A DNA stretch of 64,000 bases from Actinomadura viridilutea (GTDB taxonomy: Bacteria; Actinomycetota; Actinomycetes; Streptosporangiales; Streptosporangiaceae). The stretch covers positions 62,001 through 126,000 of the forward strand of contig PVNI01000011.1 of the NCBI GenBank assembly GCA_003001795.1. The letters are read 5' to 3'. The notes beneath the pieces are model-generated. The model was not told the DNA's origin. It worked only from the letters and a program-made list of their open reading frames with translations, and ran no database searches. Positions 42,570-51,417 of the stretch are shown here, one piece after another. Numbering within the stretch: the stretch's first letter is position 1; each line of letters begins with the position of its first letter. Position numbers and translations under genes: made by a program.

Positions 42570-43980
42570 GGGTCACCTCCACGTCGCTCAGCCTGCCGCG
42601 GACCCGCAACGCGATCACCGGGGGAGCCTCCCGGCCCGCCGCCTCCGGCTCCAGCACCTCGGTCACCCGGGCCGCCGGGCCGGCGATCGTCCGTCCGTCC
42701 ACCTCCAGATCGCCCAGGGTGAGCCGGGCGTCCAGCTCGACCCGCGCCGTCCGCGGCACCGTCACCTTCAGCGCGCCGAGCGCCACCTGGGCGGTGACGC
42801 TCACCCGCTGCCCCGGCGAGAACCGCGTCCGGCTGAGGTCCAGCCTCGCCGAGCCCACGCCCACCTTGTACTCGCGCTCCACATGGGCGCCGTCGACGGG
42901 GCGCCATTCGATGTCGCCGTACCGCATGTCGCTCGGGGCCTCGGCGACGACCGAGGTCGTCAGCAGCGCGAACGTCAGCAGCGTCCCGACCGCGGCGAGG
43001 CCGCGCGCGGGGAACCAGCCGCCCACCACCAGCCCGAGCCCGACGACGGCCAGGGCGGTGGACATGACGATCAGCGCGGCGTCCGGCGCGGAGTAGGCGC
43101 GGGCGAGCGGCACCACCGCCGCGCCCGCCGCCAGGGCGGCCAGCAGCGTCACCGCCGTCAGCGGGGACCTGCGCCGGGGAACGGCGGCCGCCGTCCCGCA
43201 CCGAGCGGGGCCGCCCGCGAAGGCGTCCTGCTCCGGCGCCCCGTCGGCCGTCCGCCGCCGGGACCCGAGCACGGCGAGGTCGATCATGCCGTCCGGCAGT
43301 CCCTCGCGGGGCTCGGCGGCCGTCTCCGACGGGATCCGGTCCTTCTGCAACGAGACCCGGTTCTTCTCGAACGAGACGCGGCCCTGCTCCGACGAGACCC
43401 GATCCTTCTGCAGCGAGACGTCCTTCTGCAGCGAGACGTCCTTCTGCAACGAGACCCCGCCCTTCTCCGGCGCCGCGCCGCCGGCCCCCGACGGCGGCGC
43501 CGGCTCCATGGGATGGCCCTGCAGCCGCTGCGGCAGGGCGCACAGCGCCGCCCCCAGGTCCACGCCGCGGGCGTGCGCGACCACGAGCACCAGCCCGACC
43601 ACCGCCAGCACCGCGATCACGTCGCCGGAGGACCAGTGGCCGAGCGGCGCGAACGCCGCCGTCACCACCAGCAGCGCGCCGAGGATCGACAGCGCGCCCG
43701 CCGCGTCGAACCTGCGGTGCAGCAGCTTCTCCGCCGGCGCGTCCTCCTCGGGCGACCCCGGCATGAGCAGCAGGGCCGCCCCGTAGAGCCACAGGCCCTT
43801 CCCGCCCGCCAGGGTGAGCACCGCGAACGCCACGCGCAGCACCACCGGGTCGACGTCCATGAACCGGCCCAGGCCCGAGCAGACCCCGGTCAGGACGCGG
43901 CTCTCCTGGTCGCGCGCCAGCCTCGGATAGCTGCCGTGCGCCGTCGTGGCGGAGTCGGTCGCGGTGCGCTCGTCGGTCAT
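42562..43980 (-). CDS. PspC-domain protein with C-terminal toastrack-like domain
   Basis: A 472-residue membrane protein. Residues 20-75 form a PspC domain (RVLTGVCSGLGRFMDVDPVV with one helix). Further helices lie at about 95-140 and 280-350, and the last 120 residues are a beta-rich domain (GDIEWRPVDGA, VGSARLDLSRTRF, LGDLEVDGRTIAG) like the LiaF/toastrack fold. Between them is a repetitive linker, VSLQKD repeated three times and then degenerate. PspC-toastrack proteins usually work with PspC histidine kinases in envelope-stress sensing; one is transcribed divergently here. Confidence 0.82.
   Translation of the reverse strand: MTDERTATDSATTAHGSYPRLARDQESRVLTGVCSGLGRFMDVDPVVLRVAFAVLTLAGGKGLWLYGAALLLMPGSPEEDAPAEKLLHRRFDAAGALSILGALLVVTAAFAPLGHWSSGDVIAVLAVVGLVLVVAHARGVDLGAALCALPQRLQGHPMEPAPPSGAGGAAPEKGGVSLQKDVSLQKDVSLQKDRVSSEQGRVSFEKNRVSLQKDRIPSETAAEPREGLPDGMIDLAVLGSRRRTADGAPEQDAFAGGPARCGTAAAVPRRRSPLTAVTLLAALAAGAAVVPLARAYSAPDAALIVMSTALAVVGLGLVVGGWFPARGLAAVGTLLTFALLTTSVVAEAPSDMRYGDIEWRPVDGAHVEREYKVGVGSARLDLSRTRFSPGQRVSVTAQVALGALKVTVPRTARVELDARLTLGDLEVDGRTIAGPAARVTEVLEPEAAGREAPPVIALRVRGRLSDVEVTRA
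43338..43460 (-). repeat. 18-bp tandem repeats encoding (VSLQKD)n
   Basis: Three 18-bp units (43403-43420, 43421-43438, 43439-43456; plus-strand unit TCCTTCTGCAGCGAGACG) are nearly identical. Degenerate 21-bp relatives extend to about 43338. They encode a charged, probably coiled or extended linker in the PspC/toastrack protein. Confidence 0.9.
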
Positions 43981-44101
43981 GGTTCACCATCGTGGCGGGG
44001 CACGTCCCGCGCGCGGTATCCGGGACGCCCCTGAGCCGACCCTGAGGCGCCCCTGTGCGATTCGGGGTGGCGCCCCCTGATGCGCCGCCTCCCGACGGCA
44101 T

Positions 44102-45331
44102 GTGACGATCGATGCTGTGGACGACGCGGGATCGACGACGCACGAGCAGGCCGCGGGCGGCCCGTCCGGCGACCCGTCGGACCGGCGGCCCGACCGGCCG
44201 CGGCTGGAGCGGCGCGCCGACGGCGCGCTGGTGGCCGGCGTGTGCCGGGGCCTGGCCGCGCATCTCGGGGTCGACCCGTTCATGGTCCGGGCGGCGTTCG
44301 TGCTGCTGACGGTCGCCAGCGGCATCGGCATGGCCGTCTACGGGGTGTTCTGGCTCATGGTGCCCGGCGAGGAGGGGGCGTCGCGGCCCGCGGCGCGCCG
44401 GGACTGGGTGCAGCTGCTGGCGTACGGGGCGGTGGCGGTCGGGCTGTCCGCGCTCACCTGGGGCACCGGGGTCGCCCGCGCCGCCCTGTGGCCGCTGGTC
44501 GCCGGAGGCGTCGGCGTGGCGGTGCTGTGGCAGCAGGCCGACCGCGACCAGCGGCAGCGCTGGGTGATGCCGCTGCGGCAGCGGTGGCTGCGCAGCCTGA
44601 TCGGGCTGCTCCTGGTGGTCGCCGGCATCGGCGGGTTCCTGGTGCAGAGCGTCAACCCGAGGGAGGCGCGCGCCGTCCTGATCGCGACGCTGATCATCCT
44701 GACCGGCGTCGCCGTGATCGCCACCCCGTGGGTGGTGCGGCTCTGGCAGGACCTGGACGCCGAACGGCACGAGCGCATCCGCTCCCAGGAGCGCGCCGAG
44801 CTGGCCGCCCACATCCACGACTCGGTGCTGCACACCCTGACCCTCATCCAGCGCAACGCGCACGACCCGCGCGAGGTGCAGCGGCTGGCCCGCTCCCAGG
44901 AGCGCACCCTGCGCACCTGGCTCTACCAGCCGCGCTCCGACCCCGACCGCACGTTCGCCGCCGCGATCCGCGAGGTGGCGGGGGAGGTCGAGGACGCCCA
45001 CGGCGTCCCCATCGAGGTGGTGTGCGTCGGTGACACCGCGCTGGACGAGCGGCTCGGCGCCGCCCTGCAGGCCGCGCGGGAGGCGATGGTGAACGCGGCC
45101 AAGTACGCCGAGGCCCCGTCGGTGTCGGTGTACGGGGAGGTCGAGGGCGACCAGGTGTCGATCTTCATCCGCGACCGGGGCAAGGGCTTCGACCTGGACG
45201 CCGTCCCGGACGACAGGATGGGCGTGCGGCAGTCCATCATCGGACGTATGGAGCGCAACGGCGGCCGCGCCACCGTGCGCACCGCGCCCGGAGAGGGCAC
45301 CGAAGTGCGTTTGGAGATGAAGAAGGCATGA
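44102..45331 (+). CDS. PspC-domain sensor histidine kinase (NarL/MacS type)
   Basis: A 409-residue kinase. A PspC domain comes first (about 40-95, GVCRGLAAHLGVDPFMVRAA), followed by two to three membrane helices. The dimerisation box is AAHIHDSVLHTLTLI with the likely phosphorylated His239, and the ATPase domain follows with N-box AREAMVNAAKYA and G-boxes FIRDRGKGFD and TAPGEGTEVRLE. It starts at GTG 44102; the ribosome site is poor. It overlaps the response-regulator gene by 4 bp. The pair probably controls the divergent PspC/toastrack operon across the 121-bp intergenic region. Confidence 0.9.
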   Translation: MTIDAVDDAGSTTHEQAAGGPSGDPSDRRPDRPRLERRADGALVAGVCRGLAAHLGVDPFMVRAAFVLLTVASGIGMAVYGVFWLMVPGEEGASRPAARRDWVQLLAYGAVAVGLSALTWGTGVARAALWPLVAGGVGVAVLWQQADRDQRQRWVMPLRQRWLRSLIGLLLVVAGIGGFLVQSVNPREARAVLIATLIILTGVAVIATPWVVRLWQDLDAERHERIRSQERAELAAHIHDSVLHTLTLIQRNAHDPREVQRLARSQERTLRTWLYQPRSDPDRTFAAAIREVAGEVEDAHGVPIEVVCVGDTALDERLGAALQAAREAMVNAAKYAEAPSVSVYGEVEGDQVSIFIRDRGKGFDLDAVPDDRMGVRQSIIGRMERNGGRATVRTAPGEGTEVRLEMKKA

Positions 45332-45957
45332 CGCGGGTAGTCCTGGTCGACGACCACCAGATGTTCCGCACGGGGGTGAAGGCGGAGCTGGGCGACGCCG
45401 TGGAGATCGTCGGCGAGGCCGGGGACGTCGAGGAGGCCGTGTCGGTCATCCGCGCGACGAAGCCGGACGTCGTCCTCCTCGACGTGCACCTGCCCGGGGG
45501 CGGCGGCGTGGAGGTGCTGCGGCGGCTGCACGGGATGGTGCCGTGCCGCTTCCTGGCCCTGTCGGTGTCGGACGCGGCCGAGGACGTGATCGGGGTGGTG
45601 CGCGGCGGCGCCCGCGGCTACGTCACCAAGACGATCTCCGGTCCGGAGCTGACCGACGCGATCGCCCGGGTGGCCGAGGGGGACGCGGTGTTCTCCCCCC
45701 GGCTGGCCGGTTTCGTGCTGGACGCGTTCGCCGCCACCGACGTGCCCGCCGTCGATCCCGAGCTGGACCGGCTCACCCAGCGCGAGCGCGAGGTGCTGCG
45801 GCTGATCGCCCGCGGCTACGCCTACAAGGAGATCGCCAGGGAGCTGTTCATCTCGGTCAAGACGGTCGAGACGCACGTGTCGAGCGTGCTGCGCAAGCTC
45901 CAGCTGTCCAACCGGCACGAGCTGTCCCGCTGGGCCGCCGCGCGCCGCCTCGTCTGA
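45328..45957 (+). CDS. LuxR/NarL-type response regulator
   Basis: A 209-residue regulator. The receiver domain has Asp8-Asp9 (VLVDDHQ), the phosphorylation site Asp52 (VVLLDVHLP) and the conserved Lys in VTKTIS. The C-terminal LuxR helix-turn-helix (LTQREREVLRLIARGYAYKE and KTVETHVSSVLRKL) binds DNA. It is translationally coupled to the kinase gene (ATGA overlap). Confidence 0.95.
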   Translation: MTRVVLVDDHQMFRTGVKAELGDAVEIVGEAGDVEEAVSVIRATKPDVVLLDVHLPGGGGVEVLRRLHGMVPCRFLALSVSDAAEDVIGVVRGGARGYVTKTISGPELTDAIARVAEGDAVFSPRLAGFVLDAFAATDVPAVDPELDRLTQREREVLRLIARGYAYKEIARELFISVKTVETHVSSVLRKLQLSNRHELSRWAAARRLV

Positions 45958-45989
45958 GCCCCTCCGCCGAGCCCTCCGGCCCGGGGCTC
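45956..45989. terminator. Weak hairpin between the regulator and LLM genes
   Basis: GAGCCCC (45956-45962) pairs with GGGGCTC (45983-45989) around a 20-base loop, just at the two convergent stop codons. Confidence 0.35.
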
Positions 45990-46911
45990 AGCCGGCCAGT
46001 TCGCCGAGCAGCCGCCAGGTGCGGTCCCGGGCGTCCTCCCCGAGCAGATCGGTCTGGGTGGCCACCACCTCGGTGGCGCCCGCGTCGAAGTAGCGCCGGA
46101 TCGCCTCCGCCACCGCCTTCTCGTCGCCGATCTCCACCAGTTCGGCCGCCTTGGCGGCGCCCTCCAACGCGATGACCCGCTGGTAGGAGGGGAGGCGGTC
46201 GTAGAACGCCGTGGCTTCGGCGGCGGCCTCGCGGGCGGCGTCCACGTCGTCGGTCACCACCAGCGGCACGCACGCGACGATCCGCGGCGCCGGACGGCCC
46301 GCCCGCTCGGCCGCCTCCGTGATCGCCGGGACGATGTGCTCGCTCAGGGCGCGCGGACCGGCCAGGAAGGGCAGCGTCCCGTCGGCGAGCTCCCCGGTGA
46401 CGCGCAGCGCGTGCGGGCCCATCGCCGCGACCAGCACCGGCACGCGCGGCGTCGCCCCCGGCACGCCCGCGGACAGCGGCGGGGCCGCGGTGTAGAACTC
46501 CCCGCGGAAGTCGGCGCCGCCGGTCTCCAGCAGCGACCGCAGCGCCGTCAGGAATTCGCGCAACCGCGCCGCCGGCCGGTCGTAAGGGATGCCGAACACC
46601 GGCTCCACGAACGACGGGGCGCCCAGCCCGAGCCCGAGGGTGAAGGAGCCGTGCGCGGCGGCCTGCGCGGTCTGCGCCTGGCTGGAGATCAGGATCGGAT
46701 GCCGGGCGAAGATCGGGACCGCGGACGTCCCGACCGCCAGGCCCGGCACCTCCCGGCCGACCAGCCCGGCGACGCCGATGGCGTCATGGGAGAACTGCTG
46801 CGAGAACCAGGCCGCGCGTATCCCGGCGGCTTGCGCCTTCTTGGCCTGCGCGACGAAGTCGTCGACGGCGTTTCCGGACGGGGACGCGGTAAGGACAACA
46901 CCAATCGTCAT
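45988..46911 (-). CDS. LLM-class (F420-dependent-type) oxidoreductase
   Basis: A 307-residue flavin/F420 luciferase-like barrel. Typical segments are GIRAAWFSQQ, the cofactor loop HGSFTLGLGLGAPS, and VPVLVAAMGPHALRVTGELADG, seen in F420-dependent dehydrogenases of actinomycetes. I start at ATG 46911 (MTIGVVLTASPSGN); a longer frame to 46965 adds unrelated residues. Substrate unknown. It diverges from the small kinase gene. Confidence 0.87.
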   Translation of the reverse strand: MTIGVVLTASPSGNAVDDFVAQAKKAQAAGIRAAWFSQQFSHDAIGVAGLVGREVPGLAVGTSAVPIFARHPILISSQAQTAQAAAHGSFTLGLGLGAPSFVEPVFGIPYDRPAARLREFLTALRSLLETGGADFRGEFYTAAPPLSAGVPGATPRVPVLVAAMGPHALRVTGELADGTLPFLAGPRALSEHIVPAITEAAERAGRPAPRIVACVPLVVTDDVDAAREAAAEATAFYDRLPSYQRVIALEGAAKAAELVEIGDEKAVAEAIRRYFDAGATEVVATQTDLLGEDARDRTWRLLGELAG

Positions 46912-47014
46912 GGCAGCCGCAACCCGCACTCGCGTCCTGGTATTCCCGCCGTTCTCGACTGACAAGCCGGAGCTTCCGTGCGGCGGCCGCCGACGAAGCA
47001 GGGATCATGAAGGC

Positions 47015-47539
47015 ATGACGGGGGCGGTCTACCTGATCACGGGCGTGCAGGCGTCCGGCAAGTCCACCGTGGCGCAGGCGCTCGCCGAGCGGTTGCCGAA
47101 ATCGGCTCATGTGCGAGGCGACGCCTTCCGCCGCTTCGTCGTCAACGGCCGCGCGGAGATGGCGCCCGAGCCGTCGCCGGAGGCCCTCGCCCAGTTGCGC
47201 CTGCGGTACCGGCTGGCCGCGCAGACCGCCGACGCCTATGCCGCCGAGGGCTTCACGGCCGTCCTGCAGGACGTCGTGCTGGGGGAGTGGCTGCCGTGGC
47301 TCGCCGGGCAGATCCGCACCCGCCCCCTGTACGTCGTGGTGCTCGCCCCCAGCGCGGACGCCGTCGCCGCCCGCGAGGCCGGGCGCGCCAAACGCGCGTA
47401 CGGAGCCTTCACCGTCGCCCACCTGGACCGCGCCCTGCGCGAGACCACGCCCCGCGTCGGCCTGTGGCTCGACACCACGCACCAGACCGTCGACGAGACC
47501 GTCGACGACATCCTGGCGCGCGCCGCGCCGTGGCCTTAG
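47015..47539 (+). CDS. P-loop kinase, chloramphenicol-phosphotransferase/AAA-like
   Basis: A 174-residue nucleoside-triphosphate-binding protein. The Walker A is ITGVQASGKST (residues 8-18), with a DE-rich Walker B-like LQDVVLGEW. The C-terminal half resembles small-molecule kinases of the chloramphenicol phosphotransferase-like group. No resistance function should be assumed. The stop overlaps the convergent SRPBCC gene by 4 bp. Confidence 0.8.
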   Translation: MTGAVYLITGVQASGKSTVAQALAERLPKSAHVRGDAFRRFVVNGRAEMAPEPSPEALAQLRLRYRLAAQTADAYAAEGFTAVLQDVVLGEWLPWLAGQIRTRPLYVVVLAPSADAVAAREAGRAKRAYGAFTVAHLDRALRETTPRVGLWLDTTHQTVDETVDDILARAAPWP

Positions 47540-47994
47540 TGGGCGGTGGGCAGGCGGGCCGGACACCCCGGTTCGCAGTGCTGGGAGTGCCAGGCCAGCC
47601 GGCGGGCGAACGAGGTGATCAACCGGCGCACGAAGAACCGCGCGATCGGCCCCGTGCACGGGATCTTCGGCTCGAACGCCGCGCGCCAGCGCACGAGCGT
47701 GTACACGCCGTGCGGTTCGAGCGTCACGTCCGAGCGGTAGTCGCGGAGCGGCAACCCCGACACCCCGACGTAGGCGTAGTGCCGGGGCGGGTCGTGCACG
47801 ACCACCTTCTCACGCACCGGGGGGATGTGCCGGACGGCGCCCACCCCGTTCGGCACCTTCTCCCCCTCGCTCTCCCGCCGCGACCTGGTGGGCAGACGCG
47901 CCCATTCGTTCCACGCCTCCGCCACGCTCAGATGCTTGAAGACCACCTCGCGCGAGGCCGTGCACGTCGCGGTGACCTCGATCTCGTACGGCAT
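47536..47994 (-). CDS. SRPBCC family (polyketide cyclase/dehydrase-like) protein
   Basis: A 152-residue START-like fold protein (EIEVTATCTASREVVFKHLS at the N-terminus, then beta strands DYRSDVTLEPHGVYTLVRWR). These small proteins bind hydrophobic ligands in an internal cavity. No specific ligand is suggested. It lies 12 bp downstream of the nucleoside hydrolase gene and is likely co-transcribed with it. Confidence 0.8.
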   Translation of the reverse strand: MPYEIEVTATCTASREVVFKHLSVAEAWNEWARLPTRSRRESEGEKVPNGVGAVRHIPPVREKVVVHDPPRHYAYVGVSGLPLRDYRSDVTLEPHGVYTLVRWRAAFEPKIPCTGPIARFFVRRLITSFARRLAWHSQHCEPGCPARLPTAH

Positions 47995-48006
47995 GCGCCC
48001 CTCCCG

Positions 48007-48951
48007 CTACAGGGACAGAATGGACGCGAGAAGACGTTCGTGGAAGACCGCCGCATCGCACCCGACGGCCACCTTGACGGGACGGCGGTCGTCCTCGGCG
48101 GGCAGCGAGCGGGCGTCCCACACGGTCGTGCCGCGCGTCAGCTCGCCGCGCAGCTCCACGCGCACCGGGCGTTCGACGTACTCGCCGACGCCCGGGTCCA
48201 CCGCCAGCATCGCGGCCAGCGCGTCGTGGATGACCGCGCCCCGGCGCTTGAGCGTCGGGGTGTAGGCCGCCACGTAGAAGTCCAGGATCTTGGCGGCGAA
48301 CCGGGCGGTCTCGGAGTCGTGCGCGGCCAACCGGTCCAGCCACGCGTCGCCCACCGCGGTCGGGTGGGTGGCGTCCAGCGGGACGAGCACCATCGGCCAG
48401 TCGGCGGCGAACACCAGGTCGGCGGCCTCGGGGTCGTGCCAGATGTTGGCCTCGGCGTGCGTGGTGACGTTGCCGGGGTGGTCGAACGCGCCGCCCATGA
48501 TGACCACCTCGCGCACCAGCGCCGGCAGCTCGGGGTCGAGCAGCAGCGCGGTGCCGAGGTTGGTCAGCGGGCCGGTGGCCAGCAGCGTCAGCTCGCCGGG
48601 CCGCGACCGGGCCAGCCGGACGATCCGCGCGGCCGCCGCCTCGTCCACCGGACTGCCGGCGGGGTCGGGCAGCCCGGTGTCGCCGAGCCCGTCGGTGCCG
48701 TGCCAGTCGAGCGCGTAGTGCACGTCCTGCGCCATGGGACGCGCCGCGCCCACCGCCACCGGCACGTCGTGCAGGCCCGCCAGCTCCAGCACCCGCAGCG
48801 AGTTCAGCGCGGCGGTGTGCGGGTCGATGTTGCCGTGCACGGTGCCGACTCCGACCAGCTCGGCCTCGCCGGCGCGCACCAGGGACGCCAGGTAGAGCAG
48901 GGTCACCGCGTCGTCGATGCCGGTGTCGCAGTCGAGCAGGAGGGCGGCCAC
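48007..48951 (-). CDS. Nucleoside hydrolase
   Basis: A 314-residue inosine-uridine-type hydrolase that cleaves the N-glycosidic bond of nucleosides. The calcium-binding N-terminus is LLLDCDTGIDDAV (DxDxxxDD), then LATGPLTNLGTALLLDP and VIMGGAFDHPGN, and a late active-site Asp in AVIHDALAAM. The ATG at 48951 is clear. It may be co-transcribed with the PIG-L deacetylase gene 25 bp upstream and the SRPBCC gene downstream. Confidence 0.94.
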   Translation of the reverse strand: MAALLLDCDTGIDDAVTLLYLASLVRAGEAELVGVGTVHGNIDPHTAALNSLRVLELAGLHDVPVAVGAARPMAQDVHYALDWHGTDGLGDTGLPDPAGSPVDEAAAARIVRLARSRPGELTLLATGPLTNLGTALLLDPELPALVREVVIMGGAFDHPGNVTTHAEANIWHDPEAADLVFAADWPMVLVPLDATHPTAVGDAWLDRLAAHDSETARFAAKILDFYVAAYTPTLKRRGAVIHDALAAMLAVDPGVGEYVERPVRVELRGELTRGTTVWDARSLPAEDDRRPVKVAVGCDAAVFHERLLASILSL

Positions 48952-48976
48952 GAATCTCCTCGGGGGGTAGAGCGGA

Positions 48977-49708
48977 TCAGACGGTGGCGACCACCTGGAA
49001 GGACTCGGCCAGCCGGCCGGCGGGCAGGCCCGCGGCGGCCGCGTTGGCCGAAAGCCACTGGCGCAGCGTGTCGGCGAGCGCGTCGCCCAGGTGCGCGGTC
49101 TGGCTGACGTGGGACTTCAGCGCCGCCAGTTTACGGTCGAAATCGTCGGTGATGTCCACGTAGTGGTTCACCACGGGGCCGCCGCTGAGCCACGCCTCGC
49201 GGACCGTCCACGGCTCCAGGCCCTCGTCGGCGAGCAGCTCGGGGAACGCGTAGGGGTTGCGGGCGTCGGGGTACACCGCGTCGAGGGCGGCGGCGCCCAC
49301 CGCGCGGTGGTCGGGGTGGCTGGGGTGGATCCGCTCGTAGTTGCGCTCGGGACTGGGCATGAGCACCCGGTCCGGCCGCACCTGGCGGATCACCCGGGCG
49401 ATGGCGCGGCGCAGGTCGAGCGTCGGCTCCACCCGCCCGTCGGGGTAGCCGAGGAAGCGCACGTCGTCGACGCCCACGCAGGCCGCCGCCGCGCGCTGCT
49501 CGTCGCGGCGCAGCGCGGCCATCTCCTCGCGGCCGACGCTGTCGTCGAACCCGCCGGCGTCGCCGTCGGTGACGATCAGGTACGTCACCTCGATGCCGCG
49601 GGAGGTCCACCCGGCGATCGTCCCGGCCGCGCCGAAGTCGACGTCGTCCGGATGCGCCATCACCGCCAGAACCCGCCGCACGTCGCTGTCGTCGAGCATG
49701 TTCGTCAC
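48977..49708 (-). CDS. PIG-L family deacetylase
   Basis: A 243-residue zinc deacetylase of the LmbE/MshB superfamily. The zinc motif is MAHPDDVDFGAAGT, and the second part is PSHPDHRAVGAAAL (HxxH). Family members remove acetyl groups from GlcNAc-containing compounds, including in mycothiol and mycothiol-S-conjugate metabolism (MshB, Mca), and could have either role. GTG 49708 follows AGGGTGA. It is divergent from dhaK. Confidence 0.9.
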   Translation of the reverse strand: MTNMLDDSDVRRVLAVMAHPDDVDFGAAGTIAGWTSRGIEVTYLIVTDGDAGGFDDSVGREEMAALRRDEQRAAAACVGVDDVRFLGYPDGRVEPTLDLRRAIARVIRQVRPDRVLMPSPERNYERIHPSHPDHRAVGAAALDAVYPDARNPYAFPELLADEGLEPWTVREAWLSGGPVVNHYVDITDDFDRKLAALKSHVSQTAHLGDALADTLRQWLSANAAAAGLPAGRLAESFQVVATV

Positions 49709-49797
49709 ATGATCACCCTAACCCGGCCTCGATTTTCCACAGCCATGGTCGCGACTTGGGCCTGGGACGCACCAGTCCGCGGGGTAAGGATCGAGGC

Positions 49798-50793
49798 ATG
49801 CGCAAGCTCATCAACGCCCCGGCGGACGTGGTCGCCGACGCGCTGCGCGGCCTCGCCGCCGCGCACCCATCGCTCCGGGTGGACCCGGTCGGCCGGACGG
49901 TGGTGCGCGCCGACGCCCCCCGCCCCGGCAAGGTCGCGCTGGTCTCCGGCGGAGGCTCGGGCCACGAACCCCTGCACGCGGGCTTCGTCGGACACGGCAT
50001 GCTCGACGCGGCCGCGCCCGGGGAGGTGTTCACCTCCCCGGTGCCCGACCAGATCCTGGCCGCCACGCTCGCCGTGCACGGCGGCGCGGGCGTGCTGCAC
50101 ATCGTCAAGAACTACAGCGGCGACGTATTGAACTTCCGGCTGGCGGCCGAACTGGCCGAGGACGAGGACGTCGAGGTCGTCTCCGTCCTCGTCGACGACG
50201 ACGTCGCGGTGGAGGACGGCGCCCGCACCGCCGGGCGGCGCGGCACCGGCGGCACGCTGTTCGTGGAGAAGATCGCCGGGGCCCTCGCCGAGGAGGGCGC
50301 CGACCTGGAGCGGGTCGCGGCCGCGGCCCGGGAGGTGAACGAGCGCACCCGCTCGTTCGGCGTCGCCCTGTCGCCGTGCACGGTGCCCGCCGCGGGCGAG
50401 CCCACGTTCCGGCTCGGCGAGGACGAGATCGAGCTCGGCATCGGCATCCACGGCGAGCCCGGCCGCGAACGCGTCGCGGCCATGACCGCCGCCGAGATCG
50501 TCGACGCCGCGCTCACCGCGATCGACGCGGACATGCCGGTGCGCGGCGCCGAGGTGCTGGTGCTCGTCAACGGCATGGGCGGCACCCCGCTGATCGAGCA
50601 GTACATCGCGTACGCGGCGGCGGCCGCCTGGCTGGAGGGGCACGGCGCCACCGTCGCGCGCCGCCTGGTCGGCCCGTACGTCACCAGCCTGGAGATGGCG
50701 GGCTGCATGATCTCGGTGTGCCGCCTCACCCCCGAACTGACCCGCCTGTGGGACGCCCCGGTCGAGACCCCCGCGCTGAGGTGGGGCCGATGA
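49798..50793 (+). CDS. dhaK: Dihydroxyacetone kinase subunit DhaK
   Basis: A 331-residue subunit that binds dihydroxyacetone covalently through a histidine. Signatures are ALVSGGGSGHEPLHAGFVG, HIVKNYSGDVLNF, and GIGIHGEPGRER. ATG 49798 has an AAGGA site. The next gene overlaps its stop as ATGA. Together with DhaL and DhaM it transfers phosphate from phosphoenolpyruvate to dihydroxyacetone. Confidence 0.96.
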   Translation: MRKLINAPADVVADALRGLAAAHPSLRVDPVGRTVVRADAPRPGKVALVSGGGSGHEPLHAGFVGHGMLDAAAPGEVFTSPVPDQILAATLAVHGGAGVLHIVKNYSGDVLNFRLAAELAEDEDVEVVSVLVDDDVAVEDGARTAGRRGTGGTLFVEKIAGALAEEGADLERVAAAAREVNERTRSFGVALSPCTVPAAGEPTFRLGEDEIELGIGIHGEPGRERVAAMTAAEIVDAALTAIDADMPVRGAEVLVLVNGMGGTPLIEQYIAYAAAAAWLEGHGATVARRLVGPYVTSLEMAGCMISVCRLTPELTRLWDAPVETPALRWGR

Positions 50794-51407
50794 ACGTCCG
50801 CGAGTGGGTGCGCCGGGCGGCCGAGAAGATCGAGGCGGAGGCCGAGCGGCTGTCGCGGCTGGACGCGGCGATCGGCGACGGCGACCACGGCCACAACCTG
50901 GACCGCGGGTTCGCCGCCGCCGTGGAGGCGCTGCCGGAGGACGTCAGGCCCGGCCGGGCGCTGATCCTGGCGGGCCGCGCGATCGTGTCGAACACCGGCG
51001 GCGTGGCCGGGCCGCTCTACGGGATGGCGTGGCGCCAGGCGGGCAAGGCGCTGGGCGACGCGGAGCAGGTGGGCGCGGCCGAGGTCGGCGCGGCGCTGCG
51101 GGCCGCGCTGCAGAGCGTCCAAGAACTCGGCGAGGCCGTCGAGGGCGAGAAGACCATGGTGGACGCGCTGGCGCCCGCCGTCGCCGCCTACGACGAGGCC
51201 CTGGCCGCCGGGGGCGACCTGCCGACGTGCGCGCGGGCGGCGGCGGAGGCGGCCGAACGCGGCGCGGAGGCCACGATCCCGATGCAGGCCCGCAAGGGCC
51301 GCGCCAGCTATCTGGGGCCGCGCAGCATCGGACACCTCGACCCCGGTGCGGTGTCCACCGCGCTCATCCTGCGGGCGCTCGCGGACGTGGCGTCCCGAGA
51401 CGCCTGA
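50790..51407 (+). CDS. dhaL: Dihydroxyacetone kinase ADP-binding subunit DhaL
   Basis: A 205-residue subunit carrying a tightly bound ADP. The Mg-ADP site is AIGDGDHGHNLDRGF, with GPLYGMAWRQAG and a C-terminal RKGRASYLGPRSIGHLDPGA. It begins inside the dhaK stop (ATGA), so translation is coupled. Confidence 0.96.
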   Translation: MNVREWVRRAAEKIEAEAERLSRLDAAIGDGDHGHNLDRGFAAAVEALPEDVRPGRALILAGRAIVSNTGGVAGPLYGMAWRQAGKALGDAEQVGAAEVGAALRAALQSVQELGEAVEGEKTMVDALAPAVAAYDEALAAGGDLPTCARAAAEAAERGAEATIPMQARKGRASYLGPRSIGHLDPGAVSTALILRALADVASRDA

Positions 51408-51417
51408 GGAGGCACCG

